The position numbers and the translations under genes are program-made. Shown in pieces: positions 54,546-63,475 of a DNA stretch of 64,000 nt. Origin of the DNA: Bin55 sp965203735. Lineage in GTDB: Bacteria; Pseudomonadota; Gammaproteobacteria; Pseudomonadales; Azotimanducaceae. The DNA is taken from the NCBI GenBank assembly GCA_965203735.1, contig OZ241909.1:1550001-1614000 (forward strand), in the 5' to 3' direction. The first letter of the stretch is position 1. The number at the start of each line of letters is the position of its first letter. Below the pieces are notes generated by a model, which ran no database searches, had not been told where the DNA came from, and worked only from the letters and a program-made list of their open reading frames with translations.

Positions 54546-56012
54546 GTCAACATCACCAACGAAGCATATACCTTCGATGATGTCCTGCTCCGACCGGCTT
54601 ATTCCGAAGTACTTCCGCGTAATGTCTCAACTCGAACGCTGTTGAGTCGAGGCATTGCACTCAACATTCCGCTTGTCGCTGCAGCAATGGACACTGTAAC
54701 TGAGTCTCAACTTGCAATAGCGTTGGCTCAGGAAGGGGGAATTGGAATTGTTCACAAGAACATGTCTATAGATTCCCAATCCAACGAGGTTCGTTTAGTC
54801 AAGAAGTTCGAGGCTGGAATCATCCGGGATCCCATCACGATTAGATCCGACGCGACGGTTCAGGAGTTGGTTGCATTGACCACACAACACCGGATTTCTG
54901 GCGTTCCCGTGGTCGACGGTGATGATCTAGTCGGCATTGTCACCAATCGTGACATACGATTTCAAAGCGACTTGGACGCGCTTGTCTCTAGCGTGATGAC
55001 TCCTCGATCGAATCTGGTGACTGCTAAAGACTCTACCTCGGATGAACAGATCACCAGACTCTTGCACGAACACAGAATTGAGAAAGTGCTCTTGATTGAC
55101 GACACTGGCGGACTAACTGGTATGGTCACGGTCAAGGACATCGAAAAGGCAAAGGCTTACCCGAATGCTTGCAAAGATTCTCTAGGGCGATTGCGTGCAG
55201 GCGCTTCGGTAGGAACCAGTCCGGAAACTGACGACCGTGTTTCTGCCTTGGTCGATGCGGATGTCGACATCATTGTTGTAGATTCTGCCCATGGACACTC
55301 CAAGGGGGTGCTTGATCGAATCAGTTGGATCAAGCAAAAGTTCCCCAAAGTGCAGGTCATGGGGGGAAATGTCGCAACTGGAGACGGTGCACAGGCGATT
55401 ATTGACTCGGGTGCCGATGCTGTGAAGGTTGGCATAGGACCTGGGAGCATTTGTACGACTCGTATCGTCAGCGGTGTAGGTGTGCCGCAGGTCTCCGCCA
55501 TAGCGGAGGTATTCAATGTCGCTCAGAAAGAGGAAGTACCCGTTGTTGCCGATGGAGGAGTCCGCTATTCCGGAGACTTGGCCAAGGCAATTGCAGCGGG
55601 CTCTCACTGTGTAATGATTGGCTCGCTGTTCGCGGGAACTGATGAGTCTCCGGGAGACATCGAACTTTATCAGGGAAGGACATACAAGAACTATCGAGGA
55701 ATGGGATCTCTTGGAGCAATGGGTTCAGACGAAGGATATGGAGATCGATATTTTCAGAACGAAGTAGAGAAAGCCGAAAAGCTTGTGCCCGAAGGCGTAG
55801 AAGGGCGAGTTCCCTACCGAGGCCCAATCGGCCCAATTGTTCATCAATTGGTTGGTGGATTGCGAGCTTCGATGGGGTATACAGGCTGCAGGAACATTGA
55901 TGAACTACGTACCAAGACGAAGTTTGTAGCTATTACTTCTGCCGCCATGGCCGAGAGCCACGTACACGACGTAACCGTTACGAAGGAAGCGCCGAACTAC
56001 CCGGCTACCTAG
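54543..56012 (+). CDS. guaB: IMP dehydrogenase
   Basis: A 489-residue NAD-dependent enzyme converting IMP to XMP, the committed step to GMP. It has a catalytic (beta/alpha)8 barrel with C304 in GIGPGSICTTRIVSG, two CBS domains (about 95-205, HRISGVPVVDGDDLVGIVTNRD), and the flap/active site GMGSLGAM. The TTG start gives the normal length and N-terminus (VNITNEAYTFDDVLLRPAYS) and follows a strong Shine-Dalgarno. guaA follows after 19 bp, so this is a guaBA operon. The 238 bp upstream, shared with xseA, must hold both promoters; none could be identified with confidence. Confidence 0.97.
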   Translation: MVNITNEAYTFDDVLLRPAYSEVLPRNVSTRTLLSRGIALNIPLVAAAMDTVTESQLAIALAQEGGIGIVHKNMSIDSQSNEVRLVKKFEAGIIRDPITIRSDATVQELVALTTQHRISGVPVVDGDDLVGIVTNRDIRFQSDLDALVSSVMTPRSNLVTAKDSTSDEQITRLLHEHRIEKVLLIDDTGGLTGMVTVKDIEKAKAYPNACKDSLGRLRAGASVGTSPETDDRVSALVDADVDIIVVDSAHGHSKGVLDRISWIKQKFPKVQVMGGNVATGDGAQAIIDSGADAVKVGIGPGSICTTRIVSGVGVPQVSAIAEVFNVAQKEEVPVVADGGVRYSGDLAKAIAAGSHCVMIGSLFAGTDESPGDIELYQGRTYKNYRGMGSLGAMGSDEGYGDRYFQNEVEKAEKLVPEGVEGRVPYRGPIGPIVHQLVGGLRASMGYTGCRNIDELRTKTKFVAITSAAMAESHVHDVTVTKEAPNYPAT

Positions 56013-56031
56013 AACTCCGTTAATCGCCTAG

Positions 56032-57606
56032 ATGACCAGCCACTCCGTTAGTGCTCACGAGGGGCATGACGCAATCCTCGTCATCGACTTCGGATCTCAG
56101 TACACCCAACTGATCGCGCGTCGATTGCGGGAGATTGGCGTGTATTGCGAGATTCACCCCTTCGATCATGAATCTGATCTCGTTGGAGAGTTTGCACCGA
56201 AAGGAATCGTGCTGTCCGGTGGTCCAGAGTCTGTCAGAGAGACTGAGACTCCGCGGATTCACGAGTCGCTGCTTCGAAGCGATCTACCAATGCTTGGAAT
56301 CTGCTACGGGATGCAAGCCATGGTTGGGCAATTGGGAGGAACTATTCAATTGACCGGCAAGCGAGAATTCGGATTCTCCAAGCTCAGCGTTTGCAGCGAG
56401 AATCCACTGCTGCATGGATTGAAAGAGTCCTTCAGTGTGTGGATGAGTCACGGAGATCATGTGACGCAACTACCTGAATTCATGCGAATCAGCGCTACCA
56501 CTCCAAGTTGCTCAATAGCAGCGTGCGTCAGCGACGATGGCACGAAATTCGGCATGCAGTTTCATCCCGAAGTTACACATACGCAGTACGGCCTTGAAAT
56601 GCTTCGACGCTTCGTGTTGGATGTATGCGAATGCAAGCCTACATGGACTCCATCTCAAATCGCCCATGAGCTAATTGATCGAACCAAGACAGAAATTGGG
56701 TCGGAAAAAGTCCTGCTCGCACTCTCAGGTGGAGTCGATTCGAGCGTACTTGCAGCTCTCTTGGAACGCGCCATTGGAGAGCAACTGACTTGCATCCTAG
56801 TAGACAACGGATTATTGCGGGAGAATGAAGCGGAAGCCGTTGAGCGCCGGTTCCATTCGACCAATGCATTCAGTTCAAAGCTTGACATTGTCGATGCGAG
56901 TTCGAGGTTTCTCGCCGCACTGGAAGGAGAAGAAGATCCGGAAATCAAACGGAAGATCATTGGAAAGACCTTCATAGATGTTTTCGAAGAGGAGGCAAGG
57001 AAGTTCGAGGATGTGACTTGGCTTGCCCAAGGAACCATCTATCCGGATGTCGTCGAGTCGGCTGCAACCAAACACGGTAAGTCCCACGTGATTAAGAGTC
57101 ACCACAATGTTGGCGGGTTGCCCGACAGGCTCCACTTGAAAGTGCTTGAACCCTTGAGGGAATTGTTTAAGGACGAAGTGAGAGCGCTCGGCTTGCAATT
57201 GGGTCTCCCCGATGAAATCGTGAATCGCCATCCATTCCCTGGTCCAGGTTTGGCGGTTCGCATGGCAGGTCCATTTAGATCCCAATATGTAGAACCGTTG
57301 AGAAAAGCGGACGCAATATTTCTTGAAGAATTGCGGTCGAGCGGGTGGTACGACAAAGTGTCCCAAGCGTTTGTCGTGTTCCTTCCCGTTCGTTCGGTAG
57401 GAGTGGTTGGCGATGCTCGCGTCTACGATCATGTAGTCGCGTTGCGTGCAGTGACAACTGTTGACTTCATGACTGCTGATTGGGCAGATCTGCCCCATGG
57501 GCTAATTGGAAAAATCGCTAATCGAATCGTCAATGAAGTGGAAGGAATTTCACGGGTCCTATACGACGTTACGAGCAAACCTCCGGCTACTATCGAGTGG
57601 GAATAA
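56032..57606 (+). CDS. guaA: GMP synthase (glutamine-hydrolysing)
   Basis: A 524-residue enzyme amidating XMP to GMP. The N-terminal class I glutaminase has the nucleophile C91 (GICYGMQAM) and FHPEVTH; the ATP-pyrophosphatase domain has the SGGVDSSV P-loop; the C-terminal dimerisation domain includes HPFPGPGLAVR and ends KPPATIEWE, the invariant GuaA terminus. It is second in the guaBA operon. The ten extra residues before AILVIDFGSQYTQ are a normal family variation. Confidence 0.97.
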   Translation: MTSHSVSAHEGHDAILVIDFGSQYTQLIARRLREIGVYCEIHPFDHESDLVGEFAPKGIVLSGGPESVRETETPRIHESLLRSDLPMLGICYGMQAMVGQLGGTIQLTGKREFGFSKLSVCSENPLLHGLKESFSVWMSHGDHVTQLPEFMRISATTPSCSIAACVSDDGTKFGMQFHPEVTHTQYGLEMLRRFVLDVCECKPTWTPSQIAHELIDRTKTEIGSEKVLLALSGGVDSSVLAALLERAIGEQLTCILVDNGLLRENEAEAVERRFHSTNAFSSKLDIVDASSRFLAALEGEEDPEIKRKIIGKTFIDVFEEEARKFEDVTWLAQGTIYPDVVESAATKHGKSHVIKSHHNVGGLPDRLHLKVLEPLRELFKDEVRALGLQLGLPDEIVNRHPFPGPGLAVRMAGPFRSQYVEPLRKADAIFLEELRSSGWYDKVSQAFVVFLPVRSVGVVGDARVYDHVVALRAVTTVDFMTADWADLPHGLIGKIANRIVNEVEGISRVLYDVTSKPPATIEWE

Positions 57607-57783
57607 TAGGGATGCACCGTAGGTTATTCAGCGCTGCAGAGACGACTTGATCGACACAAAATTGATCGTTAATCGCAACAATCTAATGCAAGCTAATTGT
57701 TAGTTGAATTGCGATGGTGCTCATGACGATTGCTTGGGTATATTGAACACATGAAATTTGCTTGGAGCAAAAAGGCTTAGGAA

Positions 57784-59829
57784 ATGGCTCACCAAACACA
57801 AGACACATTGAACTTCGCATTCATTGGATCAGGCGGCGTCGGGAAGACGACATTGGTAGAGTCCTTGCTACACAAAGCAGGAACAATAAACGCACAAGGT
57901 TCTGTTGACGCGGGCGACACAGTGTCCGACTTCTTGCCAGCGGAAAAGGAAGCCAAACATTCCGTCGATCCATCTTTCATGAGCTTTGCCTACGAGAGCA
58001 AGCATCTCACGATCGTGGACACTCCGGGATTTCACGATTACTTGGGTCGAACGCTTTCGGTACTTCCCGCCGTTGAGACTGCAATCCTGGTGGTCGATGC
58101 ATCTGCGGGTCTAGACACGTACGCCCAACGACTATTTGCACGAGCCGGCGAACGTGGTCTATGTCGCATGATCGTCGTAAATAAGATCGACGCAGAAAAT
58201 GCTGACGTTGCTGGATTGGTCGACCAACTTCAGATTTCAATAGGGTCAGAGTGTCTTCCGATAAACCTTCCTACAGATTCCGGTACAAACGTTGTGGACT
58301 GCTTCTTTGAGCTGAGCGACGTGGTAACGGATTTTGACAGCATCGAATCTGCGCACGAAAAGATTCTGGATCAAGTTGTCGAGGTCGACGAAGACTTGAT
58401 GGAAATGTACCTGGAACAGGGAGACGACCTACCCAAGGATCAATTGCACTCGGCTTTCGAAACAGCACTTCGCGATGGGCACTTAATTCCCATATGTTTC
58501 GTCTCCGCCGAAACTGGTTGTGGAGTCGGAGAGTTCCTGAATATTGGTTGCAGTTTGCTGCCGAATCCCACGGAAGCAAATCCAGCTCCGTTTAGAAAGT
58601 CGACGAGCAATGGCGATGAAGAACTCTCTGTTGAGTCGGATTCTTCGGCTTCACTGCTGGCCCACGTTGTGAAAGTGTCCATTGATCCGTTTCGTGGAAG
58701 GATGGCCGTTGTTCGAGTTCACCAAGGGACCATGAAGTCTGGTTCCCAGGTTTATGTTGGATCGGACCGAAAACCTACAAAGATTGCCCACATCTTTCGA
58801 TTGGTTGGAGGAGAGCAAATCGAGATTGATGAAGCGGTTGCCGGCGACATTTGTGCGCTTCCACGTATGGAAACCGTCAACTTCAACGGCATTCTCCATG
58901 AGTCCAGAGACGAACAGAACGTGTATCTGGATCCCATTCCCATTCCTATTCCTGTTCTTGGCAAGGCTGTTCATGTTCCAAATGACAACGAAGCACAAAA
59001 GGTCTCAGAGGTCTTGAACAACATTGCGCTCGAGGATCCTTCGTTCCAGGTGGTCCACGTTGCTGCGTTAAACGAAACGGTGATCCGGGGCATGGGAGAG
59101 CTACATCTGCGCGAGATTGTGGAGCGAATTGAGAAGCAACAGGGCATCAAAGTCGAGACGGACTTTCCGTCTATTGAGTACAAGGAAACGATCACCGTAC
59201 CTGCCGATGGTCACAATCGACACAAGAAGCAAACTGGTGGAGCGGGGCAGTTTGGAGAGGTGTTCTTACGTATCGAACCTTTGGAAAGAGGAAGCGGCTT
59301 TGAGTTTGTCGACAAGATTGTCGGAGGTGTGATTCCCGGTCAGTTCATTCCGGCAGTGGAAAAAGGTGTCAAGCAAGTATTGGATACTGGTGCAATCTCT
59401 GGACACGAACTCCAGGACGTACGCGTCACGGTCTATGACGGTAAACATCACCCGGTCGACTCAAAGGAAATCGCGTTTGTTCAGGCTGGAAGAAAAGCGT
59501 TCTTGGATGCAGTAGCTAAGGCGCGACCGATTGTCATGGAACCCGTAGTCAAAGTATCGATCAATGTTCCCAACGAATGCATGGGAGATGTCACCGGCGA
59601 CTTGGCATCGATGGGAGGCATGGTCAACGGGTCATCCGTACTAGCAGACTCCACCACCGACATTTCAGGGCAAGTACCGCTTCGTGAGATGCAGACCTAC
59701 CATTCTCGACTCAGTTCGATATCAGGCGGAAAGGGTAATTACTCGATGGAATTCAGTCACTACGCTGCGGTTCTTCCGATGCTTCAGAAGGAACTGGCAT
59801 CGAACTTCACGGTTGAAGAGGAAGAATGA
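57784..59829 (+). CDS. Elongation factor G-like GTPase (FusA2 type)
   Basis: A 681-residue five-domain translational GTPase of the divergent EF-G-like group found as a second copy in many bacteria. The G1 loop is GSGGVGKTTL, G3 is DTPGFHDY (canonical EF-G has DTPGHVDF) and G4 is NKID. Later domains include HVVHVAALNET-like and GGAGQFGEVFLRIEPL segments. The changed G3 and the context outside an rpsL-rpsG-tuf operon argue that it is not the housekeeping EF-G. The role is unknown; paralogues have been linked to ribosome rescue or regulation. AAGG 8 nt upstream of the ATG is a good ribosome binding site. tadA follows 9 bp later. Confidence 0.85.
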   Translation: MAHQTQDTLNFAFIGSGGVGKTTLVESLLHKAGTINAQGSVDAGDTVSDFLPAEKEAKHSVDPSFMSFAYESKHLTIVDTPGFHDYLGRTLSVLPAVETAILVVDASAGLDTYAQRLFARAGERGLCRMIVVNKIDAENADVAGLVDQLQISIGSECLPINLPTDSGTNVVDCFFELSDVVTDFDSIESAHEKILDQVVEVDEDLMEMYLEQGDDLPKDQLHSAFETALRDGHLIPICFVSAETGCGVGEFLNIGCSLLPNPTEANPAPFRKSTSNGDEELSVESDSSASLLAHVVKVSIDPFRGRMAVVRVHQGTMKSGSQVYVGSDRKPTKIAHIFRLVGGEQIEIDEAVAGDICALPRMETVNFNGILHESRDEQNVYLDPIPIPIPVLGKAVHVPNDNEAQKVSEVLNNIALEDPSFQVVHVAALNETVIRGMGELHLREIVERIEKQQGIKVETDFPSIEYKETITVPADGHNRHKKQTGGAGQFGEVFLRIEPLERGSGFEFVDKIVGGVIPGQFIPAVEKGVKQVLDTGAISGHELQDVRVTVYDGKHHPVDSKEIAFVQAGRKAFLDAVAKARPIVMEPVVKVSINVPNECMGDVTGDLASMGGMVNGSSVLADSTTDISGQVPLREMQTYHSRLSSISGGKGNYSMEFSHYAAVLPMLQKELASNFTVEEEE

Positions 59830-59838
59830 CGTTCGTCG

Positions 59839-60303
59839 ATGGACGATCTTCAGTTCATGGGCAGAGCTCTTGCTCTAGCACGGAAGGCAGAATGTAACGG
59901 TGAAGTGCCAGTTGGAGCCGTTGTCGTCTTAGATGACACGATTGTTGGCGAAGGTTTCAACTCGTCGATTTCAACGAATGATCCTACCGCACATGCCGAG
60001 TGCGTAGCTCTACGCAATGCCAGCAAACGGTTGGGTAACTATCGGATAGTCGGTACAACTCTATACGTTACGCTCGAACCTTGTCTTATGTGTGTCGGAG
60101 CTCTCGTACATGCTCGCGTGATGAGGCTGGTGTTTGGCACCAAAGAACCGAAGTCCGGAGCCATCACAAGCAATATGAGCGCACTTGATCTGCCTCACCT
60201 AAACCATCGAGTGGAAGTATCTGGTGGTGTGATGGAGCTCGAGTGTCGAGAGGTACTGCAAAAGTTCTTCGAGAACAGACGGAAAGTCGCGTCTCTGGCA
60301 TAG
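59839..60303 (+). CDS. tadA: tRNA-specific adenosine deaminase
   Basis: A 154-residue zinc deaminase that makes inosine-34 in tRNA-Arg(ACG). The zinc/catalytic residues are H52-A-E54 (AHAECVAL) and C82-x2-C85 (PCLMC). The body is the standard cytidine-deaminase fold with FGTKEPKSGAI. The start ATG lies 9 bp after the EF-G-like stop, so it probably shares that transcript. The neighbourhood guaA-tadA is common in gammaproteobacteria, here split by the EF-G-like gene. Confidence 0.95.
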   Translation: MDDLQFMGRALALARKAECNGEVPVGAVVVLDDTIVGEGFNSSISTNDPTAHAECVALRNASKRLGNYRIVGTTLYVTLEPCLMCVGALVHARVMRLVFGTKEPKSGAITSNMSALDLPHLNHRVEVSGGVMELECREVLQKFFENRRKVASLA

Positions 60304-60317
60304 CTCAAGTCTACTCG

Positions 60318-61718
60318 TCAGTCTTGTTGTACCCAGCACTCCATGGTTTCGGATGGTGCATTGTGGTGCTTCATAAACTCTTCGAGTTTCCCGTTCATTT
60401 CCTCTACCACGTTCGAATTGCTAGCGGCTACATCATGCGTTGCATTGGGATCCTCATTTAGGTCGTAGAGCTCCGGTGTACCTAAGTGTCCAACCGGTGC
60501 ATACCCCCATCTCTCGTTCACGACAAACGGAGAAACACATCTCTTGGGGCAGTTTCCGTTCTCATCGGGTACTACGTGAGTCGCCGTCACAGCAAGGTCC
60601 CGATGCTCGGACCATTCCTGCTGCAGTGCAGCGGCAAAGCTCTTTCCTTCGATTGGTGCTCTTGTCTGGCTTGTGTCAAAGCCTGCTAGGTCGCTTAGTG
60701 TCGGGAGGATATCTATCGGTTGAGCAATGAGCGAAAGTTTCTGACCTCGAGGAATGGCCCCACCAGCAATGATGAATGGAACATGGCCCACCTCTGGATA
60801 GATTGGCCAGTACCTCTCATCATGATCACAGATATTGCTCTTTCCAGTGCGATTGTGTTCGCCGATACTAGTACCGTGATCGCTCGTAACCACAACGATC
60901 GACTCCTCCCATAGACGTAGATCGTCGAGCTTTTCCAAAACCCTGCCAATGTGTCGATCTACGAGTTCGGCCTCAGCTGCATAGTGTGCCCATAGATTGT
61001 TGAGTTCCGCTTCTTCGTAATCAGTGGCTGGTCCATAGTTGCAGTGAATCATCGGAGGTCCCGAATAGTCCGGATCGTAGCGTTCCACCATGTACTCTGG
61101 TGCATCCCATGGTTCGTGGGGGTCAAAGAGATCTACCCAAAGAAAGAACGGTTGCGCCTTGTAGTTCTCTTCGAGCCAACGAATGGTTGTCGCCGAAGTC
61201 TTGGCGGAAAACATGTGCTCTTCAGTGTTGTAGTAGCGATTGAGCCAGCGATGTTGGTCAGCTAGCGTACGTCCATTCCACATGGGTCGCTGTCGAGTCT
61301 TTGAGGGAGGGGTTGCTTCAGAAATTGGATCATTGAGATGCAGCAGGTGCTTGTCCCCCTCCTGGCCACGATGCTGATACGCCGCAGTGAATGCTCCTTG
61401 AAATCGATTGTTGAACAAGTGAGGACAGTCGCAGATCAACTGGGTTGCATAGCCTTGGTGACCCAGAATTGTTGCGATGTGGTTGGGTCCACTCACATCG
61501 ATGGGCTGCCATCCGTAGTGCGGCCAGCCGAGCACTCCTCGCGCCAAGTCGGTGCGATGCGGGATTGTCGGAAAACTCCCGGCATAGAAATTCTCGATGC
61601 TTGTAGCTCGTTCCCTAATAAATGAATCAAGCTTGGGAGTTCGAACGGGTCTTTCTGCGTAATTGAAAAGATTGTCGTAACGAAATGTGTCAGTGACGAT
61701 CAGAACTATGTTCTTCAT
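60318..61718 (-). CDS. Sulfatase/alkaline-phosphatase superfamily hydrolase with Thr nucleophile position
   Basis: A 466-residue cytoplasmic-type protein (no signal peptide) with the sulfatase fold: metal-binding D10 (IVLIVTDTFRYDN), FVTSDHGTSIGEH-like second site (VVVTSDHGTSIGEHNRTGK) and DPHEPW. In place of the formylglycine motif C/S-x-P-x-R it has T51-I-P-H-R55. Without Cys or Ser it cannot form formylglycine, so a Thr nucleophile and phosphodiester or phosphonate-type chemistry are more likely than sulfate hydrolysis. I recall a family with this TxPxR variant but no assigned substrate. It is convergent with tadA. Confidence 0.8.
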   Translation of the reverse strand: MKNIVLIVTDTFRYDNLFNYAERPVRTPKLDSFIRERATSIENFYAGSFPTIPHRTDLARGVLGWPHYGWQPIDVSGPNHIATILGHQGYATQLICDCPHLFNNRFQGAFTAAYQHRGQEGDKHLLHLNDPISEATPPSKTRQRPMWNGRTLADQHRWLNRYYNTEEHMFSAKTSATTIRWLEENYKAQPFFLWVDLFDPHEPWDAPEYMVERYDPDYSGPPMIHCNYGPATDYEEAELNNLWAHYAAEAELVDRHIGRVLEKLDDLRLWEESIVVVTSDHGTSIGEHNRTGKSNICDHDERYWPIYPEVGHVPFIIAGGAIPRGQKLSLIAQPIDILPTLSDLAGFDTSQTRAPIEGKSFAAALQQEWSEHRDLAVTATHVVPDENGNCPKRCVSPFVVNERWGYAPVGHLGTPELYDLNEDPNATHDVAASNSNVVEEMNGKLEEFMKHHNAPSETMECWVQQD

Positions 61719-61857
61719 GCGTCCTCCTACGACGTGACGTGGTTTGCAATCGGGAAGTCTCCAACATCCTAGCCTGTTGTGATCGCACTAGGGAGATACT
61801 CAGGCCTAAAACTTCCAAAACCAAGTGTTTATTGAAGAACTCCCTGAGTCTTGAACT

Positions 61858-62478
61858 CTATGTGTTCTTATTGTTCAAGTCGCCACTAGGGGCCCAAAAA
61901 GTCGGAAAGTATCGATTGACGTTTTCTCTGTAGCCTGAGTATGCATCGCCAAATACCCGATGTAAATGCGGTTCTTCCACTCTAGTAACTTGCAAATGGA
62001 TCCCTATGGCCGCAATTAGCCAGCAGAACAGAGTCATGAAGTGCGGAACAAGGACGACAAATCCAATTCCCACAATCAACACCCCGACATAAATCGGATT
62101 CCGACTCAACGAGAACAGCTTCGCCGTTACTAGTTCCGTCTTTTCTGAGTCATCGACTCCAATTCGCCAAGAACTTCCCATTTGGAACTGAGCGATCATG
62201 GTGAGTAATGTCCCAATCGCACAAATACCGAGCCCGAAGATCGATCCAGCGAATCCCCAATTCAGATGTGGTTTCAAAAGATTCAAAGCGTTAAGTAACA
62301 GCACGAGTACGAACAGGCCAATTGCCAAGAGTTGAAGGTAGAGGGCAAGACGAGCACTCTTCGACCTAAATTGCTTCGTTACACGTAGCCCATGATCACC
62401 AGTACGAATGCGTTGAATCGTCATTCGGAATCCAGTGATGAACACCACAAGAACCACAAAGCAAACTAACGCTAGCAT
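61858..62478 (-). CDS. Isoprenylcysteine carboxylmethyltransferase-like membrane protein
   Basis: A 206-residue protein with about five membrane segments and the ICMT/PEMT signature near its C-terminus: SRNPIYVGVLIVGIG followed by RVEEPHLHRVFGDAYSGYRENVNRYFP, where the Glu and basic residues bind SAM. Bacterial members are mostly uncharacterised and may methylate isoprenoid or lipid substrates. The gene ends 139 bp after the sulfatase start on the same strand and follows the DNA glycosylase gene by 54 bp; shared transcription with the latter is possible. Confidence 0.85.
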   Translation of the reverse strand: MLALVCFVVLVVFITGFRMTIQRIRTGDHGLRVTKQFRSKSARLALYLQLLAIGLFVLVLLLNALNLLKPHLNWGFAGSIFGLGICAIGTLLTMIAQFQMGSSWRIGVDDSEKTELVTAKLFSLSRNPIYVGVLIVGIGFVVLVPHFMTLFCWLIAAIGIHLQVTRVEEPHLHRVFGDAYSGYRENVNRYFPTFWAPSGDLNNKNT

Positions 62479-62532
62479 CGAGTTGTTAGCCGATCTGGTT
62501 CTGGATTGATTTCAAGAGATTACTTCCCTACC

Positions 62533-63222
62533 TTAAGTTCGGTAAACCGTGGATTGTTCACTATAAGCCGTGGCATTTCTATTGAATTGATGACGACTCA
62601 CATGTTCGTTGTTGCATAGAAAAAATCGCAGAGGCACATCGGCAGCATGAACTAATCCAATACGTGGAGATACTCGCACATGTGCATCGGAGATGGGTTG
62701 TCCCTTCAATACAAACAAAGGTTCTTTGGTGAGATCAGTTCCGTTCTGGGTACGGTCTATTCCCAATGCCTGAGCGAGTTTACCTGGACCGTTAGCGGTG
62801 TCTCTCTTCAGTTTTGGATGGTTTCTCCGGTCGGACATGCACCTGTAACCATCGAGTGGTTCTAGAGCTCGGATGAGCACACATCCGGGTGTTCCTTCGG
62901 GTTCCGTTACGAAATTTAGGCAGTTGTACATCCCATAGATGAGATAGACATAAGCATGACCAGGCGGACCCCATTGAATGCGCGTTCTGGGTGTTGGACC
63001 GTTGTATGAGTGTGCGGCGGGGTCTCCTGAGCCGAGATAGGCTTCAACTTCCACGATTCGTCCAGCCGTCGAAGTAGACCCCACGGTGCTCACCAAAGTG
63101 CAGCCCAAGACATTGCGAGCAACAACGGTTGTAGGTTGACCGTAGAACTCTCGTGCCAATGCTTGATCGTTAGCTGGTTGGGGCTTTATCGAGCCTTTCG
63201 TAGTCATGTGTGCCGAGATCAC
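62533..63222 (-). CDS. 3-methyladenine DNA glycosylase (AAG/MPG family)
   Basis: A 229-residue base-excision repair enzyme removing alkylated or deaminated purines. It shows VEVEAYLGSGDPAAHSYNGPTPRT (with the catalytic Glu at VE-A-Y and the His of D-x-A-x-H-S), the Tyr-rich VYLIYGMYNCLNFVTE base-flipping segment, and PGCVLIRALEP, all MPG hallmarks. The start may be the ATG at 63222 or the one five codons later (63207). No other repair gene is adjacent. Confidence 0.92.
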   Translation of the reverse strand: MISAHMTTKGSIKPQPANDQALAREFYGQPTTVVARNVLGCTLVSTVGSTSTAGRIVEVEAYLGSGDPAAHSYNGPTPRTRIQWGPPGHAYVYLIYGMYNCLNFVTEPEGTPGCVLIRALEPLDGYRCMSDRRNHPKLKRDTANGPGKLAQALGIDRTQNGTDLTKEPLFVLKGQPISDAHVRVSPRIGLVHAADVPLRFFLCNNEHVSRHQFNRNATAYSEQSTVYRT

Positions 63223-63475
63223 TCCGATGTTCGTGTTGAACCGAGTCTAGAGACATGGAAAAAGGTGGAATGAGTTGCTTTGGGAGAAAGAATAGCAACT
63301 CATCTCTCTTCGCTTGTCATAGAGACTCCTTTTGTCAGTCTTTAAGGTTGATTTTTGGTCTTTGACTGGTCTGACATATTGATGAGCAAATTTGAGAACA
63401 AGGCTTGATGACTCATGCAAGTACTTTCGTGTTCAATAGGCGGTTCAAGAATCAAGGAGCCCATTGCAAAAGAGC

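Noticed and set aside
56875..57498. 207-codon minus-strand frame inside guaA
   Set aside because: Antisense shadow of the conserved ATP-pyrophosphatase and dimerisation domains of GuaA.
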